Source of the DNA: Prochlorococcus sp. AG-673-L20 | GTDB lineage: Bacteria; Cyanobacteriota; Cyanobacteriia; PCC-6307; Cyanobiaceae | Direction of reading: 5' to 3' | DNA length: 38,025 bases | NCBI GenBank assembly: GCA_003211135.1 | Contig: QCTN01000012.1 | Span: 1-38,025, forward strand | Part shown: one piece after another, positions 17,883 through 25,037 of the stretch | Numbering within the stretch: the stretch's first letter is position 1 | How the letters are laid out: the number at the start of each line of letters is the position of its first letter | Notes under the pieces: model-generated | Seen by the model: the letters and a program-made list of their open reading frames with translations, nothing else | Told to the model about the DNA's origin: nothing | The model's database searches: none | Position numbers and translations under genes: made by a program

Positions 17883-17950
17883 GTAGCTATAGCTACATTT
17901 CGTTCACCTTCTTTAGAAGGCGCAGTTCGAGTCATACCAGGGAACGGGGG
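17883..17950 (+). promoter_or_regulatory. Candidate glutamine riboswitch, Downstream-peptide/glnA type
   Basis: The leader of the DUF4278 gene has the architecture of the cyanobacterial glutamine aptamers. An outer stem CGTTC (17901-17905) pairs with GAACG (17942-17946). A second hairpin CCTTC/GAAGG (17907-17911 with 17916-17920) follows directly. Then come a conserved-looking single-stranded core (CGCAGTTCGAGTCATACC, 17921-17938) and AGGGAACGGGGGATGG. The Downstream-peptide class is known from marine Synechococcus and Prochlorococcus upstream of short ORFs, as here. The 3' strand runs into GGGGGATG, so ligand binding could control access to the translation start region. The assignment is from memory of the motif. 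A covariance search would settle it. Confidence 0.65.
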
Positions 17951-17974
17951 ATGGCCGTTTTGTCACATCGAAAC

Positions 17975-18148
17975 ATGACTACTTTAACTTACAGAGGTAA
18001 AAACTACGTTCAAAACAAAAAGGCTGCCAATAAGCAACCTGTTGAACTTACCTACAGAAGAAACGTATACACCAACAGAATGGATGACGCTTCTTCTAGT
18101 AATGAAAAGGCAGAATTAAATTATAGGGGTGCTAACTACACTAAATAA
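17975..18148 (+). CDS. DUF4278 small protein, PirA-like candidate
   Basis: This 57-residue protein is built from three related units: LTYRGKNYVQ (4-13), LTYRRNVYTN (25-34) and LNYRGANYTK (48-57). This YRG-x-x-Y pattern is the DUF4278 motif. The family includes the small Synechocystis protein PirA, which binds the nitrogen regulator PII and tunes arginine synthesis. A PII-linked role here is inference, supported by the glutamine-riboswitch-like leader. An in-frame ATG at 17951 would add eight residues (MAVLSHRN), but it falls against the riboswitch stem. The family N-terminus fits 17975. A strong terminator follows 16 nt after the stop, so the gene is monocistronic. Confidence 0.8.
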   Translation: MTTLTYRGKNYVQNKKAANKQPVELTYRRNVYTNRMDDASSSNEKAELNYRGANYTK

Positions 18149-18164
18149 TTTAATTCCAAAAGAT

Positions 18165-18192
18165 AAAACCCCTTCTTAGGGGGTTTTTTTTT
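18165..18192 (+). terminator. Strong intrinsic terminator of the DUF4278 unit
   Basis: AAAACCCC at 18165-18172 can pair with GGGGTTTT around 18180-18187 across a short TTCTTAG loop, and the run continues to nine T residues (18184-18192). This is the clearest rho-independent terminator in the window. It starts 16 nt after the DUF4278 stop and separates that unit from the arsM-like gene. Confidence 0.92.
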
Positions 18193-18224
18193 GGCTATAT
18201 TTATAAGGAAATAGAATTATTTTT

Positions 18225-19019
18225 ATGTCTAGTGATTGTTGCAATACTGACGAGTTAAATAAAAATTTAAAAGGTCTTGATCATAAAGATGCTATTCAAG
18301 AAAGGTATGGTTCTGCTGCATTAGAAAAAGAAAGTTGTCTTTGTACACCTGTTGGTTTTAATCCTGTTTTACTTGAAGCAATTCCTGAAGAAGTTATTGA
18401 AAGAGATTATGGATGTGGTGATCCAACAAAATATGTAAAGAAGAATGATATTGTTTTAGATCTTGGTAGTGGGAGCGGCAAAAATGCCTTTATTTGTTCT
18501 CAAATTGTTGGACAAGATGGGAAAGTAATTGGGGTTGATCAAAATTCTGATATGCTTAAATTATCAAGATCTGCTTCAAAAAAATTTTCAGAAAAGATAG
18601 GTTTCAACAATACAGAATTTCTTGGAGGTTCAATTGAAAATCTCGATGAATTAGATAAAGATTTAAATCCATTAATCGCAAACAAATCAGTTGATATTAT
18701 TTTAAGTAATTGTGTTTTAAATTTAGTAAATCATGAATCTAGAAATAATCTTTTAAGAAATATAAAAAGAGTTCTTAAAGATAAAGGAAGAATAGCCATT
18801 AGCGATATTGTCTCAAGTAAAAAAGTTCCTTTAAGATTACAAAATGATCATGATCTATGGACAGGATGCATTAGTGGAGCATGGTATGAGCCAGAATTCC
18901 TAAATGATTTTAAAAATCTAGGTTTTAAAAACTTAGAATTTGCGGAGAGAAGTAATGAACCTTGGAAAGTTATTGAAGATATTGAATTTAGAACAGTTAC
19001 TTTAGTAGGAAATATTTAG
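18225..19019 (+). CDS. Arsenite S-adenosylmethionine methyltransferase-like protein (ArsM family)
   Basis: This 264-residue SAM-dependent methyltransferase has motif I LDLGSGSGKN (78-87). The three cysteines that bind As(III) in ArsM enzymes are all present in their family contexts: Cys64 in DYGCGDP, Cys163 in SNCVLNLV and Cys215 in GCISGAW. An extra N-terminal cysteine cluster (Cys5, Cys6, Cys38, Cys40) is visible. The likely reaction is stepwise methylation of arsenite, a detoxification reaction common in marine plankton. No arsR, arsB or arsC lies next to it. The next gene, 33 nt downstream on the same strand, is a PLP-dependent cysteine lyase/desulfurase-like enzyme. Other thiophilic substrates cannot be ruled out. 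Confidence 0.82.
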   Translation: MSSDCCNTDELNKNLKGLDHKDAIQERYGSAALEKESCLCTPVGFNPVLLEAIPEEVIERDYGCGDPTKYVKKNDIVLDLGSGSGKNAFICSQIVGQDGKVIGVDQNSDMLKLSRSASKKFSEKIGFNNTEFLGGSIENLDELDKDLNPLIANKSVDIILSNCVLNLVNHESRNNLLRNIKRVLKDKGRIAISDIVSSKKVPLRLQNDHDLWTGCISGAWYEPEFLNDFKNLGFKNLEFAERSNEPWKVIEDIEFRTVTLVGNI

Positions 19020-19052
19020 CCCTTCTCAAGAACTTTAATTTTTAAAATTTGA

Positions 19053-20234
19053 ATGACAATTAATTTAAGAGATCAAATACCCGCATTAAAAAACAAATAT
19101 TACTTCAATTATGGAGGTCAAGGACCATTACCAAAATCTTCTCTAGAAGCAATAGTTAAAACTTGGGAAATCATTCAAGATTTAGGACCATTTACAAATG
19201 ATATGTGGCCTTTTATTTATAAAGAAATATTGACCACAAAAAGAATTATTGCGCAAAAATTAGGTGTTAATTCAAAAAATATAGCTTTAACTGAGAATAT
19301 CACTTCTGGAATGATTTTGCCTTTTTGGGGTATAAAAGTAGAAGAGGGAGAAGAATTGTTAATAAGTGACTGTGAACACCCTGGAGTAGTAGCTGCAAGC
19401 AGAGAATTTTGCAGAAGAAATAAATTAATATTCAAAATTTTACCAATCCAAAAAATTAAAAATCTAAACGACGAAAATATAATTTTAGAGATTTCAAAAA
19501 ACCTAAATAGTAAGACTAAGATCCTAATTATTTCTCATATTTTATGGAACTTTGGATATAAAATTCCTCTAAAACAAATTTCTATCGAATTAAAAAATAA
19601 TCGAGAAAATTCTTATCTACTTATTGATGGTGCTCAAACCTTTGGTCATATAAAAATTGAAGATGAAGTTTTTTATTCTGATTTATATTCCATAACTTCT
19701 CATAAATGGGCATGTGGTCCTGAAGGACTTGGAGCTATTTATGTCTCAGATAGATTTATTCATGAAACAGATCCAACAATAATTGGTTGGAAATCATTAA
19801 AAAAAGAACAAGGAATTTACGAGCCGTCAGATAATCTTTTTCATGAAGATGCAAGGAAGTTTGAAGTAGCTACCTCTTGTATTCCTTTACTTACAGGTCT
19901 TCGTACTTCTTTAGATCTTTTGGATAAAGACTGCCCTGAAAAAGAAAAAAGCAAAACTATCAAAAGATTAAGTGAAAAGCTTTGGGATAACTTAAATCAA
20001 TTTGACGAAATTGAATTGGTTTTAGAAAAAAAATACTTAAATGGGATAGTTAGTTTTAATATCGAAAATATTGAAGATAAAGACAGATTTGTGAAGAAAC
20101 TTGGAGAAAAGAAAATTTGGATTAGAGTTTTAGAAGACCCAAAATGGTTTAGGGCATGTGTGCATCAGATGACAACAGACGATGAAATTGATTTACTTTC
20201 TGAAGAAATAAAAAAATTACCAGGGAATTTCTGA
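19053..20234 (+). CDS. Class V aminotransferase-fold PLP enzyme, C-DES (cysteine/cystine lyase)-like
   Basis: This 393-residue class V PLP enzyme has Lys218 in SITSHKWACGPEG as the Schiff-base lysine. Asp192 and Gln195 of LIDGAQTFGH contact the cofactor, and the N-terminus reads 'YYFNYGGQGPLP'. The pattern fits the cyanobacterial L-cysteine/cystine C-S lyase (C-DES) and isopenicillin-epimerase-like branch better than IscS/SufS. C-DES-type enzymes release sulfide or persulfide from cystine. The gene follows the ArsM-like gene by 33 nt and probably shares its transcript. Its last 18 nt overlap the end of the convergent SDR gene. Confidence 0.75.
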   Translation: MTINLRDQIPALKNKYYFNYGGQGPLPKSSLEAIVKTWEIIQDLGPFTNDMWPFIYKEILTTKRIIAQKLGVNSKNIALTENITSGMILPFWGIKVEEGEELLISDCEHPGVVAASREFCRRNKLIFKILPIQKIKNLNDENIILEISKNLNSKTKILIISHILWNFGYKIPLKQISIELKNNRENSYLLIDGAQTFGHIKIEDEVFYSDLYSITSHKWACGPEGLGAIYVSDRFIHETDPTIIGWKSLKKEQGIYEPSDNLFHEDARKFEVATSCIPLLTGLRTSLDLLDKDCPEKEKSKTIKRLSEKLWDNLNQFDEIELVLEKKYLNGIVSFNIENIEDKDRFVKKLGEKKIWIRVLEDPKWFRACVHQMTTDDEIDLLSEEIKKLPGNF

Positions 20235-20921
20235 GCTATCCCATGCAATGAATTTTCCGGTATATGCTGGTGATTGGTTTTTAATGATATTGATCAAAAA
20301 TTGGGATGATTTTTCTTTACTAAATAATTTATGTTCTGGAACAAATTTATGAAAAGGTCTAGATAAATCAGTATCTACTGTCCCTGGATGAAGCAATGTA
20401 ATAGTAGCTTTTGGAAAACGTCTAGCCCACTCAATACTTAAAGATTTAAAAAACTGATTTTGCGCAGATTTTGCAGCCCGATATGAATACCAACCTCCAG
20501 TTTGATTATCACCAATGCTACCAACTCTTGCACTTATACTCGCAAAATTAAAATCACTATCTTTTGGTATAAATTCTTCAATAGCTTTAGCTAATAAAAT
20601 AGGAGAAAAGGCATTTATTGAAAAACTTTCCATCATATTTTCTTTATCAAGATGTTGTAATCTTTTTTCTGGTTGAAGAGAATCACTATGAAGCCTCCCT
20701 GTAGCGTTAATCACTAGTCTTAAATTTGAAGGATGGTTTGATATTTTATTTTTCAACTGCAAAAGAGATTGAGAATCCTCTATATCTAATTCCCAAAAAG
20801 ATTTAAATTCACTTTGCCTTCCACACAAAATAACATCTAAGTCTTTTTCACTTTCACTCAAATCTTTAGCTATTTGCGTTCCAATTCCACCTGCGCCTAC
20901 GATTAAGGCTAACCCTTTCAT
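20217..20921 (-). CDS. Short-chain dehydrogenase/reductase
   Basis: This 234-residue SDR has an N-terminal dinucleotide-binding motif VGAGGIGTQIA (8-18), 'INATG' (71-75) replacing the usual NNAG, a catalytic serine in 'FASISARVGSIG' (about 126-137) and the catalytic YxxxK pair Tyr147/Lys151 in GWYSYRAAK. The layout resembles the CsgA/C-factor-like subgroup, whose substrates are mostly unknown. It is convergent with the C-DES-like gene (18-nt overlap) and lies 81 nt downstream of murE on the same strand. Confidence 0.85.
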   Translation of the reverse strand: MKGLALIVGAGGIGTQIAKDLSESEKDLDVILCGRQSEFKSFWELDIEDSQSLLQLKNKISNHPSNLRLVINATGRLHSDSLQPEKRLQHLDKENMMESFSINAFSPILLAKAIEEFIPKDSDFNFASISARVGSIGDNQTGGWYSYRAAKSAQNQFFKSLSIEWARRFPKATITLLHPGTVDTDLSRPFHKFVPEHKLFSKEKSSQFLINIIKNQSPAYTGKFIAWDSSEIPW

Positions 20922-21002
20922 CTTATTAAAAATTACTTACTCAATCTTAAGACACTTTTCTTGTGATTTGCGTAAAGATCTTTCTGATTTGGTTAGCAAA
21001 TT

Positions 21003-22538
21003 TTATTTAGATTTACTTTTTTCTTGTAATAATTTTTTAGCTATTTTTCTATCATCAAAATTAATCACTTTATCATTGAGAATTTGATAGTCTTCATGTC
21101 CTTTTCCTGCTATTAAAACAATATCTTCTTTATTAGCAAATTTGATAGATTCATTTATTGCTTTAAATCTATCAATATCAAATGTTATTTTTTCTCTTTT
21201 TTCTATACCCATTAAAATATCATTTACTATCTGCTGCGGTTCTTCTGATCTTGGATTATCTGAAGTTATAAACACATGATCAGAAAATTCTTCAGCTATT
21301 GATCCCATTAAAGGCCTTTTACTACGATCTCGATCTCCTCCACAGCCAAAAACAGTAATGAGTTTCCCTTTACAAAGTTTTTTAATTGATTGCAAAACTT
21401 TTTTTAATCCATCAGGAGTGTGGGCATAATCAATAATTACTATTGGAAGTGATCTTGAAACGTCAATATTATCAATTTCTATTTTCTCCATTCTCCCAGG
21501 AGCACCAGGGAAAGATTGTATTAACTTTGATAAATCTTTTAAAGATAAATTAAGTTTATACAAAATTGTTATTGCTTGAATCGCATTCATTAAATTAAAT
21601 TCACCAACAAGTGGAACAAAAAGTTTAATTTTTTCCTTAGGTGTATGAAAAATACAGGTGGAGCCACTTTCAGTAAATTGTTTATCTGTTACGTAAAAAA
21701 AATCATCCTTTTTAAATTCACTCTTAGTAATCTTTGTAGAGACTAATGACGATCTCTTTTCAAGATCAGATGATAATTTAGATATCCAAAGGTCATCATG
21801 ATTTAATACGGAAATTCCATCTATATCTTTTAAATAAGGTGGGAAAAATAATTTTCTTTTTGTTTGAAAATAAGATTCCATATCTGAGTGATAATCAAGA
21901 TGATCTTGAGTTAAATTAGTAAAAATAGCCGCTTCAAATTCGCAGCCAGATATCCTGTTTTGAGCAATAGAATGAGAACTTACTTCTAATATCGCGAATT
22001 CAGATCCTGCCTCAACAGCATCATTTAATTTTTTTTGAAGTTTATCAGCGAAATCAGTTGTATGAGAAGCCACCTCAGAGAAGCCAGGCCATCTATTAAA
22101 TAAAGTCCCAAATAATGCAGTCTTTTTTCCTAATTTTTTTAAAAGATATTCCAGTAAAAAAGTAATTGTCGTTTTTCCATTTGTACCCGTAACACCAATA
22201 AGTTTTAGTTTTCTTGAAGGCCTATTCCAAAACTCAGCGACTATTTGACCAAAAATATAATCTAAATTATCCTCTATAACCAAAATCCTTTCTCGATCAA
22301 TAGATCCAATTTTCTTTTTTGCAGCAGATCCAATAATGGCAGCCTCTGCACCATTTTCAATTGCCTCAATACAATATTTTCCTCCATCAACATTTAAACC
22401 AGGCATACCTAAAAATAAAGTTCCTTTTTGTACTTCTTTAGAGTTAAAAGAAATATTGTTGATTTCTTTATCAATTAGATCTAATGAGGGGATAATTCCT
22501 ACCAAATCTAAAAGTCTGTGTAATTTTATAGATCTCAT
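21003..22538 (-). CDS. murE: UDP-N-acetylmuramoyl-tripeptide synthetase (meso-DAP adding)
   Basis: This 511-residue Mur ligase adds the third residue to UDP-MurNAc-L-Ala-D-Glu in peptidoglycan synthesis. ATP-binding GTNGKTT is at 118-124, and the substrate-lysine region FQTKRKLFF is at 224-232. The motif DNPRSEEP (427-434) is characteristic of the enzyme that adds meso-diaminopimelate rather than lysine. Length and all three Mur domains fit. It lies 10 nt downstream of the glutaredoxin-like gene and 7 nt separate the latter's stop context from the murE start, so yidD, grx and murE look like one operon. Confidence 0.97.
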   Translation of the reverse strand: MRSIKLHRLLDLVGIIPSLDLIDKEINNISFNSKEVQKGTLFLGMPGLNVDGGKYCIEAIENGAEAAIIGSAAKKKIGSIDRERILVIEDNLDYIFGQIVAEFWNRPSRKLKLIGVTGTNGKTTITFLLEYLLKKLGKKTALFGTLFNRWPGFSEVASHTTDFADKLQKKLNDAVEAGSEFAILEVSSHSIAQNRISGCEFEAAIFTNLTQDHLDYHSDMESYFQTKRKLFFPPYLKDIDGISVLNHDDLWISKLSSDLEKRSSLVSTKITKSEFKKDDFFYVTDKQFTESGSTCIFHTPKEKIKLFVPLVGEFNLMNAIQAITILYKLNLSLKDLSKLIQSFPGAPGRMEKIEIDNIDVSRSLPIVIIDYAHTPDGLKKVLQSIKKLCKGKLITVFGCGGDRDRSKRPLMGSIAEEFSDHVFITSDNPRSEEPQQIVNDILMGIEKREKITFDIDRFKAINESIKFANKEDIVLIAGKGHEDYQILNDKVINFDDRKIAKKLLQEKSKSK

Positions 22539-22548
22539 ATAACAAAAA

Positions 22549-22851
22549 TTATTTCTTCAGAATGGTATTAATATTTTTTTGAAACCAATTCTTTAATTGA
22601 TCATCTTTTAATCTTGGAGAAATACGAGGTAATTCTATAATTTCCTCAGACCTAATTCCTTCAACAGCAATAACAGGTACTTCATAATCATATTTTTTAT
22701 ATTTATTTTTATATAAATCGACCCTATCAATATCAATTTCTTTAAGCTCCTCTAGATTAGGGAATAACTCATTAAGATTTATTTTTGCCAGTTTGTTTTT
22801 TAATGAATCGCAAAGGCAACATCCCTGCCTAACAAAAATAAATATCTTCAT
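22549..22851 (-). CDS. Glutaredoxin-like (DUF836) thiol protein
   Basis: This 100-residue thioredoxin-fold protein has an N-terminal redox site GCCLCD, with Cys11 and Cys14 forming the CxxC pair and Cys12 as an extra. It also has the 'YDYEVPVIAVEG' cis-proline region (about 54-65) and ends with polar residues. It belongs to the small DUF836/glutaredoxin-like group, whose partners are unknown. It sits 4 nt downstream of yidD and 10 nt upstream of murE in a tight minus-strand cluster. Confidence 0.82.
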   Translation of the reverse strand: MKIFIFVRQGCCLCDSLKNKLAKINLNELFPNLEELKEIDIDRVDLYKNKYKKYDYEVPVIAVEGIRSEEIIELPRISPRLKDDQLKNWFQKNINTILKK

Positions 22852-22855
22852 TCAT

Positions 22856-23092
22856 TCAATCAGGCACAGGGTCACATCCACAGGGAGTTAAAGGATGACA
22901 TCTGCTTAATCTTCTTAAAGTTAACCACCCTCCCTTCCAAGGACCATGTCTAGTAATTGCCTCGTATCCATAAGAGCTGCAGCTTGGTATAAATCTGCAT
23001 CTTGGTCCGAAAAAAGGAGAAAACCACTTTTGATAGAAGGAAATCATAAAAAGAAGTATAGAAGTAATTGATTTATTAATAGTTTTGAACAC
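22856..23092 (-). CDS. yidD: Membrane protein insertion efficiency factor YidD
   Basis: This 78-residue YidD protein is a small membrane-associated protein that assists insertion by YidC/Sec. The family signature is clear: 'FYQKWFSPFFGPRCRFIPSCSSYGYEAI' (about 20-47) with its cysteine trio, 'HGPWKGGWLTLRRLSRCHP' and the final 'PCGCDPVPD'. Although often beside rpmH-rnpA-yidC in other bacteria, here it heads a grx-murE cluster. It is divergent from rpsD across 95 nt. Confidence 0.95.
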   Translation of the reverse strand: MFKTINKSITSILLFMISFYQKWFSPFFGPRCRFIPSCSSYGYEAITRHGPWKGGWLTLRRLSRCHPLTPCGCDPVPD

Positions 23093-23187
23093 TTTAATGA
23101 TGTAAAATAACAGTTCAGTAGTAATTAGTTTAGTTGAATTTAATCAATTATCCAATTTATTGCAAATCTCAATTTTAATTTAAACTT

Positions 23188-23796
23188 ATGTCAAGATACC
23201 GCGGCCCAAGATTAAGGGTTACGCGTCGCTTGGGAGAACTACCAGGTCTCACTAGGAAAGCTTCAAAGAAGTCTAATCCTCCAGGTCAGCACGGCCAAGC
23301 CCGTCGCAAGCGATCAGAATACGCAATTCGTCTAGAAGAAAAACAGAAACTTAGATTCAACTATGGAGTTTCTGAAAGGCAACTAGTTCGTTACGTTAAA
23401 AAAGCTAGGGCTCAAGAAGGCTCTACAGGAACCAATCTCCTTAGACTTTTAGAAAACAGATTAGATAATGTTTGTTTTAGATTAGGTTTTGGTGGAACAA
23501 TCCCAGGTTCAAGACAATTAGTAAATCATGGGCATGTAACCATTAACGGAAAAGTTCTTGATATTGCAGGTTACCAATGTAAACCAGGAGATGTAATTAG
23601 CATTAAAGAAAACAAAGCGAGTAAAAAACTTGTTGAAGGTAATATTGAATTTCCTGGTTTAGCTAATGTTCCACCTCATATAGAGTTAGACAAACCTAAG
23701 TTAACAGGCAAAATCAATGGAAAGTGTGATAGAGAATGGGTCGCGCTTGAAATAAACGAGTTATTAGTTGTTGAATACTATTCAAGAAAAGTATAA
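23188..23796 (+). CDS. rpsD: 30S ribosomal protein S4
   Basis: Ribosomal protein S4 (202 residues, standard length) is a primary 16S rRNA binder and assembly initiator. It starts [20 protein letters not shown] with the typical basic N-terminus, followed by the S4 RNA-binding domain with '[14 protein letters not shown]...[14 protein letters not shown]' and 'YSRKV' at the end. Codon use is noticeably less AT-biased in the first 100 nt than in the neighbours, as expected for a highly expressed gene. It is a stand-alone gene, divergent from yidD. Confidence 0.98.
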   Translation: MSRYRGPRLRVTRRLGELPGLTRKASKKSNPPGQHGQARRKRSEYAIRLEEKQKLRFNYGVSERQLVRYVKKARAQEGSTGTNLLRLLENRLDNVCFRLGFGGTIPGSRQLVNHGHVTINGKVLDIAGYQCKPGDVISIKENKASKKLVEGNIEFPGLANVPPHIELDKPKLTGKINGKCDREWVALEINELLVVEYYSRKV

Positions 23797-23824
23797 AAAT
23801 CCTTTTCTTCAAATTATTAAATCA

Positions 23825-23841
23825 CTCACCTTATTGGTGAG
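23825..23841 (+). terminator. Short hairpin downstream of rpsD, possible terminator
   Basis: CTCACC (23825-23830) pairs perfectly with GGTGAG (23836-23841) across TTATT. The following AGGTTTAATTAATTC is only moderately T-rich. It starts 29 nt after the rpsD stop and ends 30 nt before the next start, so it is well placed to end the rpsD message. It could also act in the leader of the next gene. Confidence 0.45.
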
Positions 23842-23870
23842 AGGTTTAATTAATTCTTATTTTGAAAACA

Positions 23871-25034
23871 ATGGGAAATAAGAAAAATATTATCAAAAAG
23901 CCAGGTGTTAAAACCTTATCAATTCATCATGGAGAAACATTTTCTGAAGAGACTGGATGTATCATGCCACCAATTTTTTCTACCTCAACATTTAAACATG
24001 GTAATAAGGGCAATTTCGATTACACCAGATCAGGTAATCCAAACTTTAAAATTCTAGAAAATATACTTAAATCCATAGAAGAATCCAAATATTGTACAAT
24101 TTTTGGATCTGGCATAAGTGCAGTAACTGCAATTACATCTTCATTAAAATCAGGCGATAAAATACTCTGCGAGTCAAATCTATATGGTTGTACAGTAAGA
24201 ATGTTCGATAAAATTTTCAAAAAATTTGGAATAGAAGTTTTATATACAGATTTTACAAATAAAGAAAATTTTAAAGAAATTAAAGACTTACAGCCAACTT
24301 TAATCTGGCTCGAAAGTCCAACAAATCCTCTTTTGAAAGTACTTGATATTAAACTTATTTGTGATGAAGCTAATAAGTACAAAATACCTGTTGTTCTAGA
24401 TAACACATTTTCTACAGCTCTCATTCAAAAACCTCTAGAACTAGGCGCAACACTATCTCTTATAAGTACAACAAAATTTATAAATGGCCATAGTGATGCA
24501 CTTGGTGGAGCAGTCCTAACAAATAATGAGGAATGGAATAGTAAGATGCTTTTCTCTCAAAAAGCTTTAGGACTTCAACCCTCGCCTTTTGATACATGGT
24601 TAATTACGAGAGGAGTAAAAACTCTCCCTCTAAGAATCGAACAACAAACAAAAAGTGCCGAGATAATTTCTAAGGAAATTGAAAATCACAGAATAATTAG
24701 TAAAGTTTTTTATCCCTTTAATCAAAAACATCCACAATATAATTTAGCAAAATCACAAATGAAATTTGGTGGTTCAATGATCACTCTTAAATTGAATTTA
24801 AACAAATCGGACACTTTTAAATTTTGTAAATCACTCAGATATTTCTCATTAGCAGAGAGTCTTGGAGGCGTTGAAAGTTTAATTTGCCACCCAGCAACAA
24901 TGACTCATGCATCTGTTGATGACAAAACAAAAAACCTCCTAGGTATTGATGATTCACTTATAAGATTGTCGGTAGGTTGTGAAGATACAAATGATTTAAT
25001 TTCAGATATCTTATTTTCCTTAAATAAATTCTAA
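23871..25034 (+). CDS. Cystathionine gamma-synthase/lyase-family PLP enzyme (first of two)
   Basis: This 387-residue enzyme belongs to the Cys/Met-metabolism PLP family. The Schiff-base lysine lies in ISTTKFINGHSDALGGA (about residue 202 from this start). Other marks are the N-terminal 'TLSIHHGETFSEETG', 'DYTRSGNPNF', 'FGSGISAVTA' and 'WLESPTNPLLKV'. Family members make or break cystathionine, or form homocysteine from O-acyl-homoserine. The sequence does not tell which reaction. A TTG at 23862 would add three residues; the ATG is preferred. The second enzyme of the family starts 3 nt downstream with GTG, so the pair is probably coupled. Confidence 0.85.
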   Translation: MGNKKNIIKKPGVKTLSIHHGETFSEETGCIMPPIFSTSTFKHGNKGNFDYTRSGNPNFKILENILKSIEESKYCTIFGSGISAVTAITSSLKSGDKILCESNLYGCTVRMFDKIFKKFGIEVLYTDFTNKENFKEIKDLQPTLIWLESPTNPLLKVLDIKLICDEANKYKIPVVLDNTFSTALIQKPLELGATLSLISTTKFINGHSDALGGAVLTNNEEWNSKMLFSQKALGLQPSPFDTWLITRGVKTLPLRIEQQTKSAEIISKEIENHRIISKVFYPFNQKHPQYNLAKSQMKFGGSMITLKLNLNKSDTFKFCKSLRYFSLAESLGGVESLICHPATMTHASVDDKTKNLLGIDDSLIRLSVGCEDTNDLISDILFSLNKF

Positions 25035-25037
25035 AAA

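Noticed and set aside
17921..17940. TTCGAGTC segment looks like a tRNA T-loop.
   Set aside because: The flanks do not form a T-stem and no acceptor, D- or anticodon arm is present. The stretch fits the riboswitch core better.
24020..24424. 134-codon minus-strand ORF.
   Set aside because: Antisense shadow of the first cystathionine-gamma-synthase-like gene, with no motif of its own.
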